Shown: one piece after another, positions 8,201 to 15,331 of the stretch
How the letters are laid out: every line of letters begins with the position of its first letter
How positions within the stretch are numbered: position 1 is the stretch's first letter
Assembly: GCA_963751595.1 (NCBI GenBank)
Contig: CAVVVC010000006.1
Coordinates: 186,001-250,000 of the forward strand
DNA: 64,000 nucleotides
DNA from: JAHEGP01 sp963751595
GTDB taxonomy: Bacteria > Pseudomonadota > Gammaproteobacteria > Pseudomonadales > JAHEGP01
Reading direction: 5' to 3'
Program-made: the position numbers and the translations under genes
The notes under the pieces: generated by a model
Databases searched by the model: none
The model's input: the letters and a program-made list of their open reading frames with translations, nothing else
Told to the model about the DNA's origin: nothing

Positions 8201-8956
8201 TCAGCGCGCGTAGGTAGTACGCAGGTATTCTATGATCGCGCCCGACTCGAACAGCGCGGTATCCGTGTTGGGGTCCCGCAGGAAGGGAATAGCCACCCTG
8301 CCCTCGCGCTGCTGCAGTTCTACGCGATTGTGCCGCTCACTTTTCGGCACGATTCCAAACCGCTGGCGTAGCGGCGGAGGCAGCCATTCATCGAGCCGGC
8401 TGCGGCCGCAGCTTCTTAAAATGTAGGGGATCTCCAGTTCGCACAGCAGCTCCCGCACCGGCCTTGCAAAGGGGCTGGCCTCGAAACTGTAGAGCTCCAG
8501 CAACTCGGTCGGCCGTCGACTGGGCGCAGCCCGCAGGCCCCGGCGCCCGCGAAATCCGCTGGCGAGGGCTGAATCAATCTTCTGCAGGCGGTCAAATCGC
8601 CATTTCAGGGGCAGGCTGCGTTCGCCGTAAGTCTGGTAGAGGTAGCGAATGATCTCCACAGACTCGTACATTTCCAGTTTGGTGTTGGGATCGTACAAAA
8701 AAGGGAATTGCTGCTGGCCTCCCCTCTTTGCCACTTCAGGTCGGAAGCGACGCCCGCCCTTGGGGCAGGGGTAGATGACGGCATCCAGATCCAGCTCGGT
8801 CAATGCCTCGCGCACCAGGCGACAGAAAGGGCAGCCTTCAATATCGTACAAGTGCAGTGTCTCACGGGGTGCGATCCCGGCAACAGGGCTCCTGATACCA
8901 GACCAGGCACGGCTTGAGGAGCATAGGGCAGAGGTGAGAATGTCCAGTTTTCGCAT
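8201..8956 (-). CDS. Tandem GST N-terminal (thioredoxin-fold) domain protein
   Basis: This is a 251-residue protein with two copies of the GST N-terminal/glutaredoxin-like fold and no helical GST C-terminal domain. Domain 1 (about residues 33-115) has L-Y-D-I-E-G-C-P-F-C, a CxxC-like pair that could be redox-active. Domain 2 (about 150-250) has the equivalent Y-S-F-E-A-S-P-F-A, in which both cysteines are lost. Each domain ends with a similar block (F-L-Y-D-P-N-T-K and F-L-R-D-P-N-T-D, then E-S..E-I-I-x-Y-L), showing an internal duplication. Related two-domain proteins occur in cyanobacteria and plants; the role is unknown. Glutathione or glutaredoxin-like reductase activity is possible for domain 1 only. 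Confidence 0.82.
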   Translation of the reverse strand: MRKLDILTSALCSSSRAWSGIRSPVAGIAPRETLHLYDIEGCPFCRLVREALTELDLDAVIYPCPKGGRRFRPEVAKRGGQQQFPFLYDPNTKLEMYESVEIIRYLYQTYGERSLPLKWRFDRLQKIDSALASGFRGRRGLRAAPSRRPTELLELYSFEASPFARPVRELLCELEIPYILRSCGRSRLDEWLPPPLRQRFGIVPKSERHNRVELQQREGRVAIPFLRDPNTDTALFESGAIIEYLRTTYAR

Positions 8957-9094
8957 GCAAAGTGTCCACGTTGGCCGTGCCCGGATTTTATCACGCTTAT
9001 AGGCGTTTGCCCTGATTGCTGCGAGCTTTGCGAGACTGTTGAATAGTCGACTGGAAATGGCGTTCCCAGGGGTATTGCAACAGGGGTCACTATA

Positions 9095-9110
9095 CTGTAA
9101 ATATATACAG
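9095..9110 (+). promoter_or_regulatory. LexA box (SOS operator)
   Basis: The 16-mer CTGTAAATATATACAG matches the gammaproteobacterial LexA consensus CTGT-N8-ACAG exactly, with an AT-alternating centre. It lies 53 bases upstream of the ATG at 9163, and a possible -10 (TATTAT, 9111-9116) touches its right end, so bound LexA would block transcription. The only plus-strand gene behind it is the 87-codon orphan at 9163. The minus-strand GST-like gene at 8956 is 139 bases away on the other side and is a less likely target. Confidence 0.85.
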
Positions 9111-9162
9111 TATTATAGACGAAGCCAGCCGGTCAGGGCCGGGGGCAGAACAGGAGACATCA

Positions 9163-9426
9163 ATGATTCTGATACTCGCCAGCGAGCCGAGTCCAGCTTA
9201 CGGTCCCGGCGCTGTCACGCCCCTGCCGAATCAGGAACACCAGAAAAGAGTTAACGTGAAATCCCTGAAAGCCGCTTCCATCATCTGTCGCGACTACATC
9301 GAGCGCAATCAACTGGACACCAGCCACTGGCGCGGGGGCCAAATCTACAACGGCGACGATATGGTAGCAGAGGTGTCTTACAACGGCACAGTCTGGACCC
9401 GCGACGGCTTCGAGATAGACGTTTAG
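9163..9426 (+). CDS. Small SOS-controlled orphan protein
   Basis: This is an 87-residue protein that I do not recognise. The ATG at 9163 has a strong AGGAGA seven bases upstream; a GTG at 9256 would give a 57-residue form. The N-terminal 30 residues are poorly ordered in appearance and rich in Pro. The rest looks like a compact alpha-plus-beta unit: a helix K-S-L-K-A-A-S-I-I-C-R-D-Y-I-E-R, then H-W-R-G-G-Q-I-Y, V-A-E-V-S-Y-N-G-T-V-W and an acidic end. No membrane segment or signal peptide is visible. A perfect LexA box lies just upstream, so it should be induced by DNA damage. It is next to, and convergent with, minCDE. A role in checkpoint division control is a guess. Confidence 0.65.
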   Translation: MILILASEPSPAYGPGAVTPLPNQEHQKRVNVKSLKAASIICRDYIERNQLDTSHWRGGQIYNGDDMVAEVSYNGTVWTRDGFEIDV

Positions 9427-9460
9427 CGGCCTGTGCAAAACGGCCTGGCTGACACCAGCC

Positions 9461-9479
9461 GCCCGGGCAATCGCCGGGC
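9461..9479. other. Hairpin after the LexA-controlled gene
   Basis: GCCCGG (9461-9466) pairs with CCGGGC (9474-9479) around a seven-base loop. It lies 35 bases after the stop of the orphan gene and before the convergent minE stop. No T-run follows, so it is at best a weak terminator or an RNA-stabilising hairpin. Confidence 0.35.
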
Positions 9480-9589
9480 AATCGGGGGACACCACCTAAG
9501 CAACGTTTTTGCGGCCCAGGGGGACCTCAAACCACTGCCAGCAAGGCTCCCGGACAGGGAATCTGGCAAACCCCCGGATGGCGCCCGGT

Positions 9590-9844
9590 TTACTGGGGCA
9601 GGGTTACGTTCAGTTCAAGCACCGAACAGGCATCGTTGCTGTCGAGTTGCACTGACACCTGGTCCTGTTCGATCTTGACGTATTTCTGAATAACCCGAAT
9701 GATCTCGCGCTGCATTTCCGGCAGGAAATCCGGCTGATTACGACTGGTGCGCTGGTGTGCCACCACGATCTGCAAGCGCTCCTTGGCCATCGATGCCGAC
9801 TGCTGGCTGGTGTCCTTGCGAAAATAGTCCAGTAACCTCATCAT
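9590..9844 (-). CDS. minE: Cell division topological specificity factor MinE
   Basis: This protein of about 84 residues has the complete MinE layout. The N-terminal anti-MinCD helix (L-L-D-Y-F-R, then A-K-E-R-L-Q-I-V-V-A-H-Q-R) is followed by the C-terminal topological specificity domain (D-F-L-P-E-M-Q-R-E-I-I-x-V-I-Q-K-Y-V). MinE stimulates MinD ATPase and drives pole-to-pole oscillation so that MinC blocks FtsZ assembly away from mid-cell. The start overlaps the minD stop as TGATG (ATG at 9844); GTG 9847 and ATG 9841 are in-frame alternatives. It is the last gene of minC-minD-minE. Confidence 0.95.
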   Translation of the reverse strand: MMRLLDYFRKDTSQQSASMAKERLQIVVAHQRTSRNQPDFLPEMQREIIRVIQKYVKIEQDQVSVQLDSNDACSVLELNVTLPQ

Positions 9845-10656
9845 CACTTAACCCCCATCACCCGGCTGAAGAAACCCTTCTTCTTCGCTTCGAGAAAGCG
9901 ATGCTCCACTTTCTCACCCACCAGCCTGGCGACCGCATCGGTGTAAGCCTGCCCGGCCTTGGCCTGGCCATCGAGAATAACCGGCTGGCCCTGGTTGGAT
10001 GCTTTCAGTACGGCCTCGGATTCCGGGATAACGCCCAGTAAGGGAATAGCCAGGATGTCTTCGACATCGGCCACGCTCAGCATTTCGCCGGCGCTGACCC
10101 GCTGCGGATCGTAGCGCGTGAGCAGCAAGTGTTCGCGCACTGGCTCCCGGCCCAGTTCCGCACGGCGGGATTTGCTGTGCAAAATCCCCAGGATACGATC
10201 GGAATCACGTACCGAGGACACTTCGGGGTTGGTAACCACCACCGCTTCGTCGGCAAAGTAAAGCGCCATCAGCGCGCCCTTTTCGATACCCGCCGGCGAG
10301 TCGCAGACGATATACTCGAAATCGTTGGCCAATTCGTCGAGGATTTTGCCAACGCCCTCTACCGTCAGGGCTTCTTTATCCCGGGTTTGGGAAGCCGGCA
10401 GGATGAAAAGGTTTTCGGTGCGCTTGTCCTTGATCAGCGCCTGTTTCAGCGACGCCTCTCCGTTTATGACATTGACAAAATCGTACACGACACGACGCTC
10501 ACAACCCATGATCAGGTCGAGATTACGCAGCCCGACGTCAAAGTCGAGGATTGCGGTCTTGTGGCCACGAAGTGCCAACCCGGTACCGATAGCTGCGCTG
10601 GTAGTGGTTTTGCCTACCCCGCCTTTGCCTGATGTAACAACGATTATCTTAGCCAA
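9844..10656 (-). CDS. minD: Septum site-determining ATPase MinD
   Basis: This is a 270-residue MinD/ParA-type ATPase. The deviant Walker A G-K-G-G-V-G-K-T is at about residues 10-17, and the family blocks F-D-V-G-L-R-N-L-D (switch I) and V-C-D-S-P-A-G-I-E (switch II) are present. The C terminus K-K-K-G-F-F-S-R-V-M-G is an amphipathic membrane-targeting helix. MinD-ATP binds the inner membrane and recruits MinC and then MinE. The start codon is TTG at 10656, with GGGAG about ten bases upstream; the protein beginning A-K-I-I-V-V-T-S-G supports it. It lies 97 bases downstream of minC. Confidence 0.96.
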   Translation of the reverse strand: MAKIIVVTSGKGGVGKTTTSAAIGTGLALRGHKTAILDFDVGLRNLDLIMGCERRVVYDFVNVINGEASLKQALIKDKRTENLFILPASQTRDKEALTVEGVGKILDELANDFEYIVCDSPAGIEKGALMALYFADEAVVVTNPEVSSVRDSDRILGILHSKSRRAELGREPVREHLLLTRYDPQRVSAGEMLSVADVEDILAIPLLGVIPESEAVLKASNQGQPVILDGQAKAGQAYTDAVARLVGEKVEHRFLEAKKKGFFSRVMGVK

Positions 10657-10753
10657 CTCAGCTCTCCCAATAAAAATTACCCTGTCGCGCCTCTAATCTA
10701 AAGACAGCGAACCCTGTGCATCCCAATGCCGCACCACGAGCTTCAGCCAAAGC

Positions 10754-11512
10754 CTACAGCGGTTCGATGCAGAGCTTCTCGCCCCTGAGGCAGACCTGCA
10801 CCGCCTGCTTCCAGACTTTGTCCCGAAAATCTTCGCTCAACATGAAATTTCCCGCCACCGCCACCAGCTCGGCTTCCAGGCTGTGGCAGAAAATTCTTGC
10901 GCTACTGTCACCCTGCACGCCCGCGAGAGCACGACCCCGCAGGCCACCATATACGTGGATGTTGCCATCAGCCAGGATCTCAGCGCCTTCGCTGATGTGG
11001 GCCATCACGATCAAGTCGCAGTCCCTGGCATATACCTGCTGGCCGGAGCGCACCGGCTGGCTAATGACTTTGCTCGGCAGGCGATTAAACGGCGACACCA
11101 CCGGTATGCCCGGGTCGCTGTTGGCAGCAGCTCGGGAAGTAACCTCACCGCTACTGGCTTCGCCCGGGGGCAGTAATTCGCGTAACACCGCGCCGCTGCG
11201 ACCGCTGGTTTGCGGCAACACCGCCATTCCCGTGGCCCGGATAGCTTCATCGAACCGGGGACAGGCGCGGAACCCGATGGGCTGCAATCCCAGCGATCTG
11301 CACTGGTTCAACAAGGCTTGCAAATCGAGCTCCTCCGCGACATCACGAAGCTTGTCCAGGCTAATCACGATAGGCGACTGCAGCAGCAATTGCGGCGCCT
11401 TGTCCACTTTTTGCTGTAACTGCTCGGCAAATGCATCGGCCGTGTAGCGATGCAGTTCCAGCAACAAAATAGTGGCCACGCTTCCCTTCAGCTGGAAGCA
11501 TAATTCAGTCAT
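10754..11512 (-). CDS. minC: Septum site-determining protein MinC
   Basis: This protein of about 252 residues matches MinC. The N-terminal FtsZ-antagonist domain (about residues 1-110, with P-I-V-I-S-L-D-K-L) is joined by a Pro/Ser/Ala-rich linker to the C-terminal right-handed beta-helix domain. The latter has the family's R-S-G-Q-Q-V-Y-A-R-D-C-D-L-I-V and G-A-E-I-L-A-D-G-N-I-H-V-Y-G blocks; it dimerises and binds MinD. I prefer the ATG at 11512 over 11542 because the domain begins right after it. It is the first gene of the minCDE operon. The 195 bases upstream, between it and the DUF2914 gene end, hold no other gene that I can see. Confidence 0.94.
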   Translation of the reverse strand: MTELCFQLKGSVATILLLELHRYTADAFAEQLQQKVDKAPQLLLQSPIVISLDKLRDVAEELDLQALLNQCRSLGLQPIGFRACPRFDEAIRATGMAVLPQTSGRSGAVLRELLPPGEASSGEVTSRAAANSDPGIPVVSPFNRLPSKVISQPVRSGQQVYARDCDLIVMAHISEGAEILADGNIHVYGGLRGRALAGVQGDSSARIFCHSLEAELVAVAGNFMLSEDFRDKVWKQAVQVCLRGEKLCIEPL

Positions 11513-11707
11513 CGGAGAGGTCCTGATACTCCATTCCGTCACCAGTTTGCGGAACGAGTCTGGGCGATATTCGATTCTTTACCGCTTTTTTCGACGCAAT
11601 GGGAAGTGCCACAAGCGCCACACCGGCAACTGGCGCGACACTCTAGTAAAAAATTACCCAGGCTTCAACCAAAATATCGATGCCACTGCAGTCAAACCGG
11701 CTCGCAA

Positions 11708-12625
11708 TCAGTATTCAAATTCCCTGAAGGCGAGGACCTGGTTATCGCCACCGAGTAACTCCACTCGCCAATTGCCCGTCATGGCAGAGGTGACAAATTT
11801 ACTGGAGTAGCTCCGCCAGCTGTTGCCGCCCACGCCAACCTTCACGGTGGCGACCGCCTTGCCATTGTGCAACCAGCGGTAGCGCAGGGTCTGGCCCCGA
11901 AGCCCGCTCACCTCGGAAAAGGCGTAGACGGTGACCATATCGCTGTTACCCGGATCGGGACGAATGGCCTCGATTCCCGCCAGGGGCTCGCGATTCTCAA
12001 CCCCATTGGTCAGGACGAAGCGCTCTACCCGGGGCGAGCGAATGTCACCATCCCCCGGGGTCAGCAGGGAGCCGCGAGCGGTCGCTGTCGGCGGTACCTC
12101 CTCGGCGGCCATCTCAGCCGGCTCTGGCTCAGCTTGTTCCCGGGCATCGGTCCCGGACTCAGCGACCGGCTCCGACTCAGCTATTTCCGGCTCGCTAAAC
12201 GCCTGCTCAGCAATTTCCTGTTCGGTAATTTCTGGAACAGCGACAATTTCCCGCGGCTCCGCGGGATCCTCGGATTCGAAAACCGAGGCTCCACCCCCGG
12301 CATCCGGCGCTATTGCCCCGGCCGGGCTCTCTTCGGGCATGGCAGTGGGCGCGGTGGCCTCCCCAGCCGGTGAGCGCCCCGGTAGCAGGCCGGTCTCAAC
12401 GTTGGCACCATTGCTGCCGGGATCAACGCCGGCAGTGGTCACCGGTTCCGCAGGCGCGAGCAGCCATGACACGAGCTTGAAGGCGCCCCAGAACAGGACC
12501 AGCAGGACCAATAAAGCCAGAACGATTCGCCCCCAGAGGTACTGCGGCTCAGGCTCCTTGGGCTTGACGATTTCGTCGGGCGCCATGTTGACGCGCACTT
12601 TCAGGTTATAGGGCTTATCGGACAT
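11708..12625 (-). CDS. DUF2914 domain protein with single membrane anchor
   Basis: This protein of about 305 residues ends in a DUF2914 domain (about residues 220-305, with R-Y-R-W-L-H-N-G and G-N-W-R-V-E-L-L-G). The N terminus is cytoplasmic (P-Y-N-L-K-V-R-V-N-M), followed by a membrane segment at about 33-56. A long, acidic Glu/Pro/Ala-rich linker (about 60-200) should cross the periplasm. The domain resembles small beta-sandwich modules found at the C terminus of several envelope proteins; its ligand is unknown. ATG at 12625 (M-S-D-K-P) is preferred to 12637. It is separated from hrpB by a terminator, so it is probably its own unit. Confidence 0.82.
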   Translation of the reverse strand: MSDKPYNLKVRVNMAPDEIVKPKEPEPQYLWGRIVLALLVLLVLFWGAFKLVSWLLAPAEPVTTAGVDPGSNGANVETGLLPGRSPAGEATAPTAMPEESPAGAIAPDAGGGASVFESEDPAEPREIVAVPEITEQEIAEQAFSEPEIAESEPVAESGTDAREQAEPEPAEMAAEEVPPTATARGSLLTPGDGDIRSPRVERFVLTNGVENREPLAGIEAIRPDPGNSDMVTVYAFSEVSGLRGQTLRYRWLHNGKAVATVKVGVGGNSWRSYSSKFVTSAMTGNWRVELLGGDNQVLAFREFEY

Positions 12626-12651
12626 GGGCTGCTTCAAACCAGTGTGAGAAT

Positions 12652-12674
12652 AAAAAAAGTGCCGCAGTCGGCAC
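12652..12674 (-). terminator. Rho-independent terminator of the glucosylglycerate-hrpB operon
   Basis: On the minus strand GTGCCG (12674-12669) pairs with CGGCAC (12664-12659) around a four-base loop and is followed at once by seven T (12658-12652). It is about 50 bases after the hrpB stop codon and 27 bases before the DUF2914 start codon. This is a textbook intrinsic terminator for minus-strand transcription. Confidence 0.88.
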
Positions 12675-12681
12675 CGCCAAA

Positions 12682-12711
12682 ATTATATCCTGAACGGCGT
12701 GACAATGACAC
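12682..12711 (-). promoter_or_regulatory. Candidate sigma-70 promoter for the DUF2914 gene
   Basis: On the minus strand GTGTCA (12711-12706; four of six matches to TTGACA) is followed after 18 bases by a perfect TATAAT (12687-12682). The predicted transcript start lies just before the terminator hairpin at 12674, so RNA from this promoter would begin with that hairpin. The arrangement is odd but the -10 is perfect. Confidence 0.5.
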
Positions 12712-12724
12712 TAGTGCACAGCAC

Positions 12725-15328
12725 TCATGATTTACGCCGCTTGGTGTGGCGCGTGGGTACCGCTGCCAGGGGGTCTTCAGGCCAGGGATGTTTCGGATAG
12801 CGCCCTTTCATGTCTTTCTTCACTTCGGTGTAAGCCGAGCGCCAGAAGCCTGCAAGGTCGCGGGTCAGTTGCAGGGGCCGTCCCGCCGGGGAGAGCAGGT
12901 GCAGCAACAGCGGGACCTGGCCGTTGACTATGGCCGGGGTCGTATCAGCACCGAACATCTCCTGCAGTTTAACGGCAAGTACTGGCACCGGCTGGCAGTA
13001 GTCAATCGGAACGCTGGAACCCGACGGCACCACGATGCGCTGCGGTGCCAGCTGGTCCAGCCAGCGCGGCAGCGGCCAACTCAACAGGCCCATGAGCAGG
13101 GGCTTCAGGTCCAGCCGCCGCAACTGGGCCAGGCTGTCGATGTCCACCAGCATCGGCAGCAACCAGTCCTGGGCCGATGCTTGCAGTGCCGAGTCCGACA
13201 CATCTGGCCAGGGGATCCCCTCCGAGGTCGCAACCTGCGCCCTCAAGAACAGGACTCGCGCCTGCCACTGGCGCAGCGCTTGAGTCCAGGGTAATACTTC
13301 GAGTCCTCGCCGCTGGATAACGGTCGACCAGACCCGTTGCCGCCGCTCAGGGTCGGGCGTTTCAAGGCGCGCACTATCGAGCAACAAAGCGCCAACCCGT
13401 TGCTGGCGCTCGGCCAGGATTCGCTCACTGCGGTTGTCCCAAAACACTTTTTCCTGCTCAGTGACCAGCCCAAACAATGCCCCGGCAAGCAAATCGGGGT
13501 CGAGCTCCGCCGCGAGAAAGATCTGATCGCGGGAATCGCCGACTCTACCGCCCAACTCGGCGACAGCCAGCCAGGTTGCATTGACCAGCGCATCGTCCTC
13601 CCTGAGTATCGCTCCGCGGCCGTTGCTCAATCGGTATTCAGCGGTCGCGCCGTCCCGGCGGCGGGCGATACGATCCGGGTAGGCGCTGGCCACAAGCAGC
13701 CCCAGCGCACTGTGTTCACTTATGGCAGGCGTTGCAACCGTTTCAGGACAGAGCAAGCGGTACTGCCTCGCCTGTTGCTGTATCCGCTGTCGCCAGCGCC
13801 GCAACGCCGGTGCCTCTTTGCTGGCCGGTGACAATGCCGACCAGCGGCGCCACAGATCGGCCTCCCGACTGCCCGGCCAGTCATGCTCGGATAGCAGTGC
13901 CGCCACCAGGCAGGCGGTCGCCTGAAGGTCATGGTCTACCGTCACCAGCAGCATATGGGCAAGCCGGGGGTGCAGGGGGATGGTCGCCATGCGCTCACCA
14001 TGGTCGGTCAATTGCCAGACACCCCCGGGACTGACCTTACAGGCACCCAGGCGGTCCAACAGATCCAGCGCTTGCTGAAAAGGTGCCCCTGGGGGCGGGT
14101 CCAGCCAGGCCAGGTTGTCGGGCTGATCGACGCCCCAGGCCAGTAATTGCAGCACCAATGGCACGAGGTCGGCCTGGTGGATCTCGGGAGTAGGTTGGGC
14201 GGGCAACTGGCGTTGCCGGCTTTCAGGCCAGAGCCGATAGCATTCACCGGGCCCCAAACGACCGGCCCGGCCACGGCGCTGCTCGCTCGATGCCTGGGAT
14301 ATCGGGCGCGTCTGGAGGCGCGTCATGCCGGTACCGGGGTCGAATACCGGTTCCCGCGCCAGCCCAAGGTCGACCACGATGCCGACTCCTTCGATGGTGA
14401 GGCTGGTTTCGGCAATATTGGTGGCCAGCACCACTTTGCGGCGCCCACGCGCGGGGGGCTCGATCGCCCGTTGCTGTTGCTCGAGACTGAGTCCGCCGTA
14501 GAGTGGCGCGATATCTGCCGCAGCCACATTCTCGCGGGGTAATTCGGCCCGCTGGCGATCCAGCCGTTCGCCGAGCAACCGGGCCACTGTGACGATTTCA
14601 CGCCGGCCGGGCAGGAACACAAGCATACTGGCTCCCGGCTCCTGCAATAGCCGGGCTATCAGCGCCGCCACCGCAGGTAGGGCGGCTCCTGGCCGGTCTG
14701 GAACGGGGTGGTAATGTACCGCGACCGGAAACCGTTTGCCCGCGGATGTCAGCAGTGGTGCATCGCCCAGCAAAGCCGACATTGCGGCTCCATCCAGGGT
14801 AGCGGACATCACCAGCAGCTTCAGGCGCTGGCCCTCGTCGCCATAAATCTCGCGCCCGTGGAGTGCCAGAGCCAACCCCAGGTCGGCATCGAGGTTACGC
14901 TCGTGGAATTCGTCGAAGACCAGCAGGCCAACCCCTTCAAGGGCCGGGTCACGCTGCAGCATACGGGTCAAAATGCCCTCAGTGATGACCTCGATGCGGG
15001 TGCTGGAACTCACCCGGGTATCCAGCCGCATGCGATAGCCAACCGTCTCACCGACGGACTCACCGAGCAACGCTGCCATGCGCGCGGCGGCGGCACGGGC
15101 CGCCAGCCGGCGGGGTTCAAGCATCACGATCTTGCGCTGGGCGAGCCAGGGCTCGGCGAGCAGAGCCAGTGGCACCAGGGTAGTTTTGCCCGCACCTGGA
15201 GGCGCTTGCAACACCGCTTCATCGCTCCGTGACAACTGCCGCCGCAGCCCGTCGATCACCTCGACAACCGGCAACCCGCTGTCGCGCAGGATCGATTCGA
15301 TGGACGCCGCCAACGTGACCCCGGCCAA
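12725..15328 (-). CDS. hrpB: ATP-dependent helicase HrpB
   Basis: This is an 867-residue DEAH-box-type helicase of the HrpB family. Motifs in order: A-P-P-G-A-G-K-T-T (Walker A, near residue 43), F-D-E-F-H-E-R (Walker B, a DEFH variant typical of HrpB), S-A-T-L-D-G, and Q-R-R-G-R-A-G-R (motif VI). The C-terminal HrpB-specific region ends with K-G-R-Y-P-K-H-P-W-P-E-D-P. Its cellular role is poorly defined; relatives act on RNA and some affect surface attachment or virulence. It starts only three bases after the stop of the phosphorylase gene, which makes it the last gene of the glucosylglycerate operon. The functional link, if any, is not obvious. Confidence 0.95.
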   Translation of the reverse strand: MAGVTLAASIESILRDSGLPVVEVIDGLRRQLSRSDEAVLQAPPGAGKTTLVPLALLAEPWLAQRKIVMLEPRRLAARAAAARMAALLGESVGETVGYRMRLDTRVSSSTRIEVITEGILTRMLQRDPALEGVGLLVFDEFHERNLDADLGLALALHGREIYGDEGQRLKLLVMSATLDGAAMSALLGDAPLLTSAGKRFPVAVHYHPVPDRPGAALPAVAALIARLLQEPGASMLVFLPGRREIVTVARLLGERLDRQRAELPRENVAAADIAPLYGGLSLEQQQRAIEPPARGRRKVVLATNIAETSLTIEGVGIVVDLGLAREPVFDPGTGMTRLQTRPISQASSEQRRGRAGRLGPGECYRLWPESRQRQLPAQPTPEIHQADLVPLVLQLLAWGVDQPDNLAWLDPPPGAPFQQALDLLDRLGACKVSPGGVWQLTDHGERMATIPLHPRLAHMLLVTVDHDLQATACLVAALLSEHDWPGSREADLWRRWSALSPASKEAPALRRWRQRIQQQARQYRLLCPETVATPAISEHSALGLLVASAYPDRIARRRDGATAEYRLSNGRGAILREDDALVNATWLAVAELGGRVGDSRDQIFLAAELDPDLLAGALFGLVTEQEKVFWDNRSERILAERQQRVGALLLDSARLETPDPERRQRVWSTVIQRRGLEVLPWTQALRQWQARVLFLRAQVATSEGIPWPDVSDSALQASAQDWLLPMLVDIDSLAQLRRLDLKPLLMGLLSWPLPRWLDQLAPQRIVVPSGSSVPIDYCQPVPVLAVKLQEMFGADTTPAIVNGQVPLLLHLLSPAGRPLQLTRDLAGFWRSAYTEVKKDMKGRYPKHPWPEDPLAAVPTRHTKRRKS

Positions 15329-15331
15329 GCC

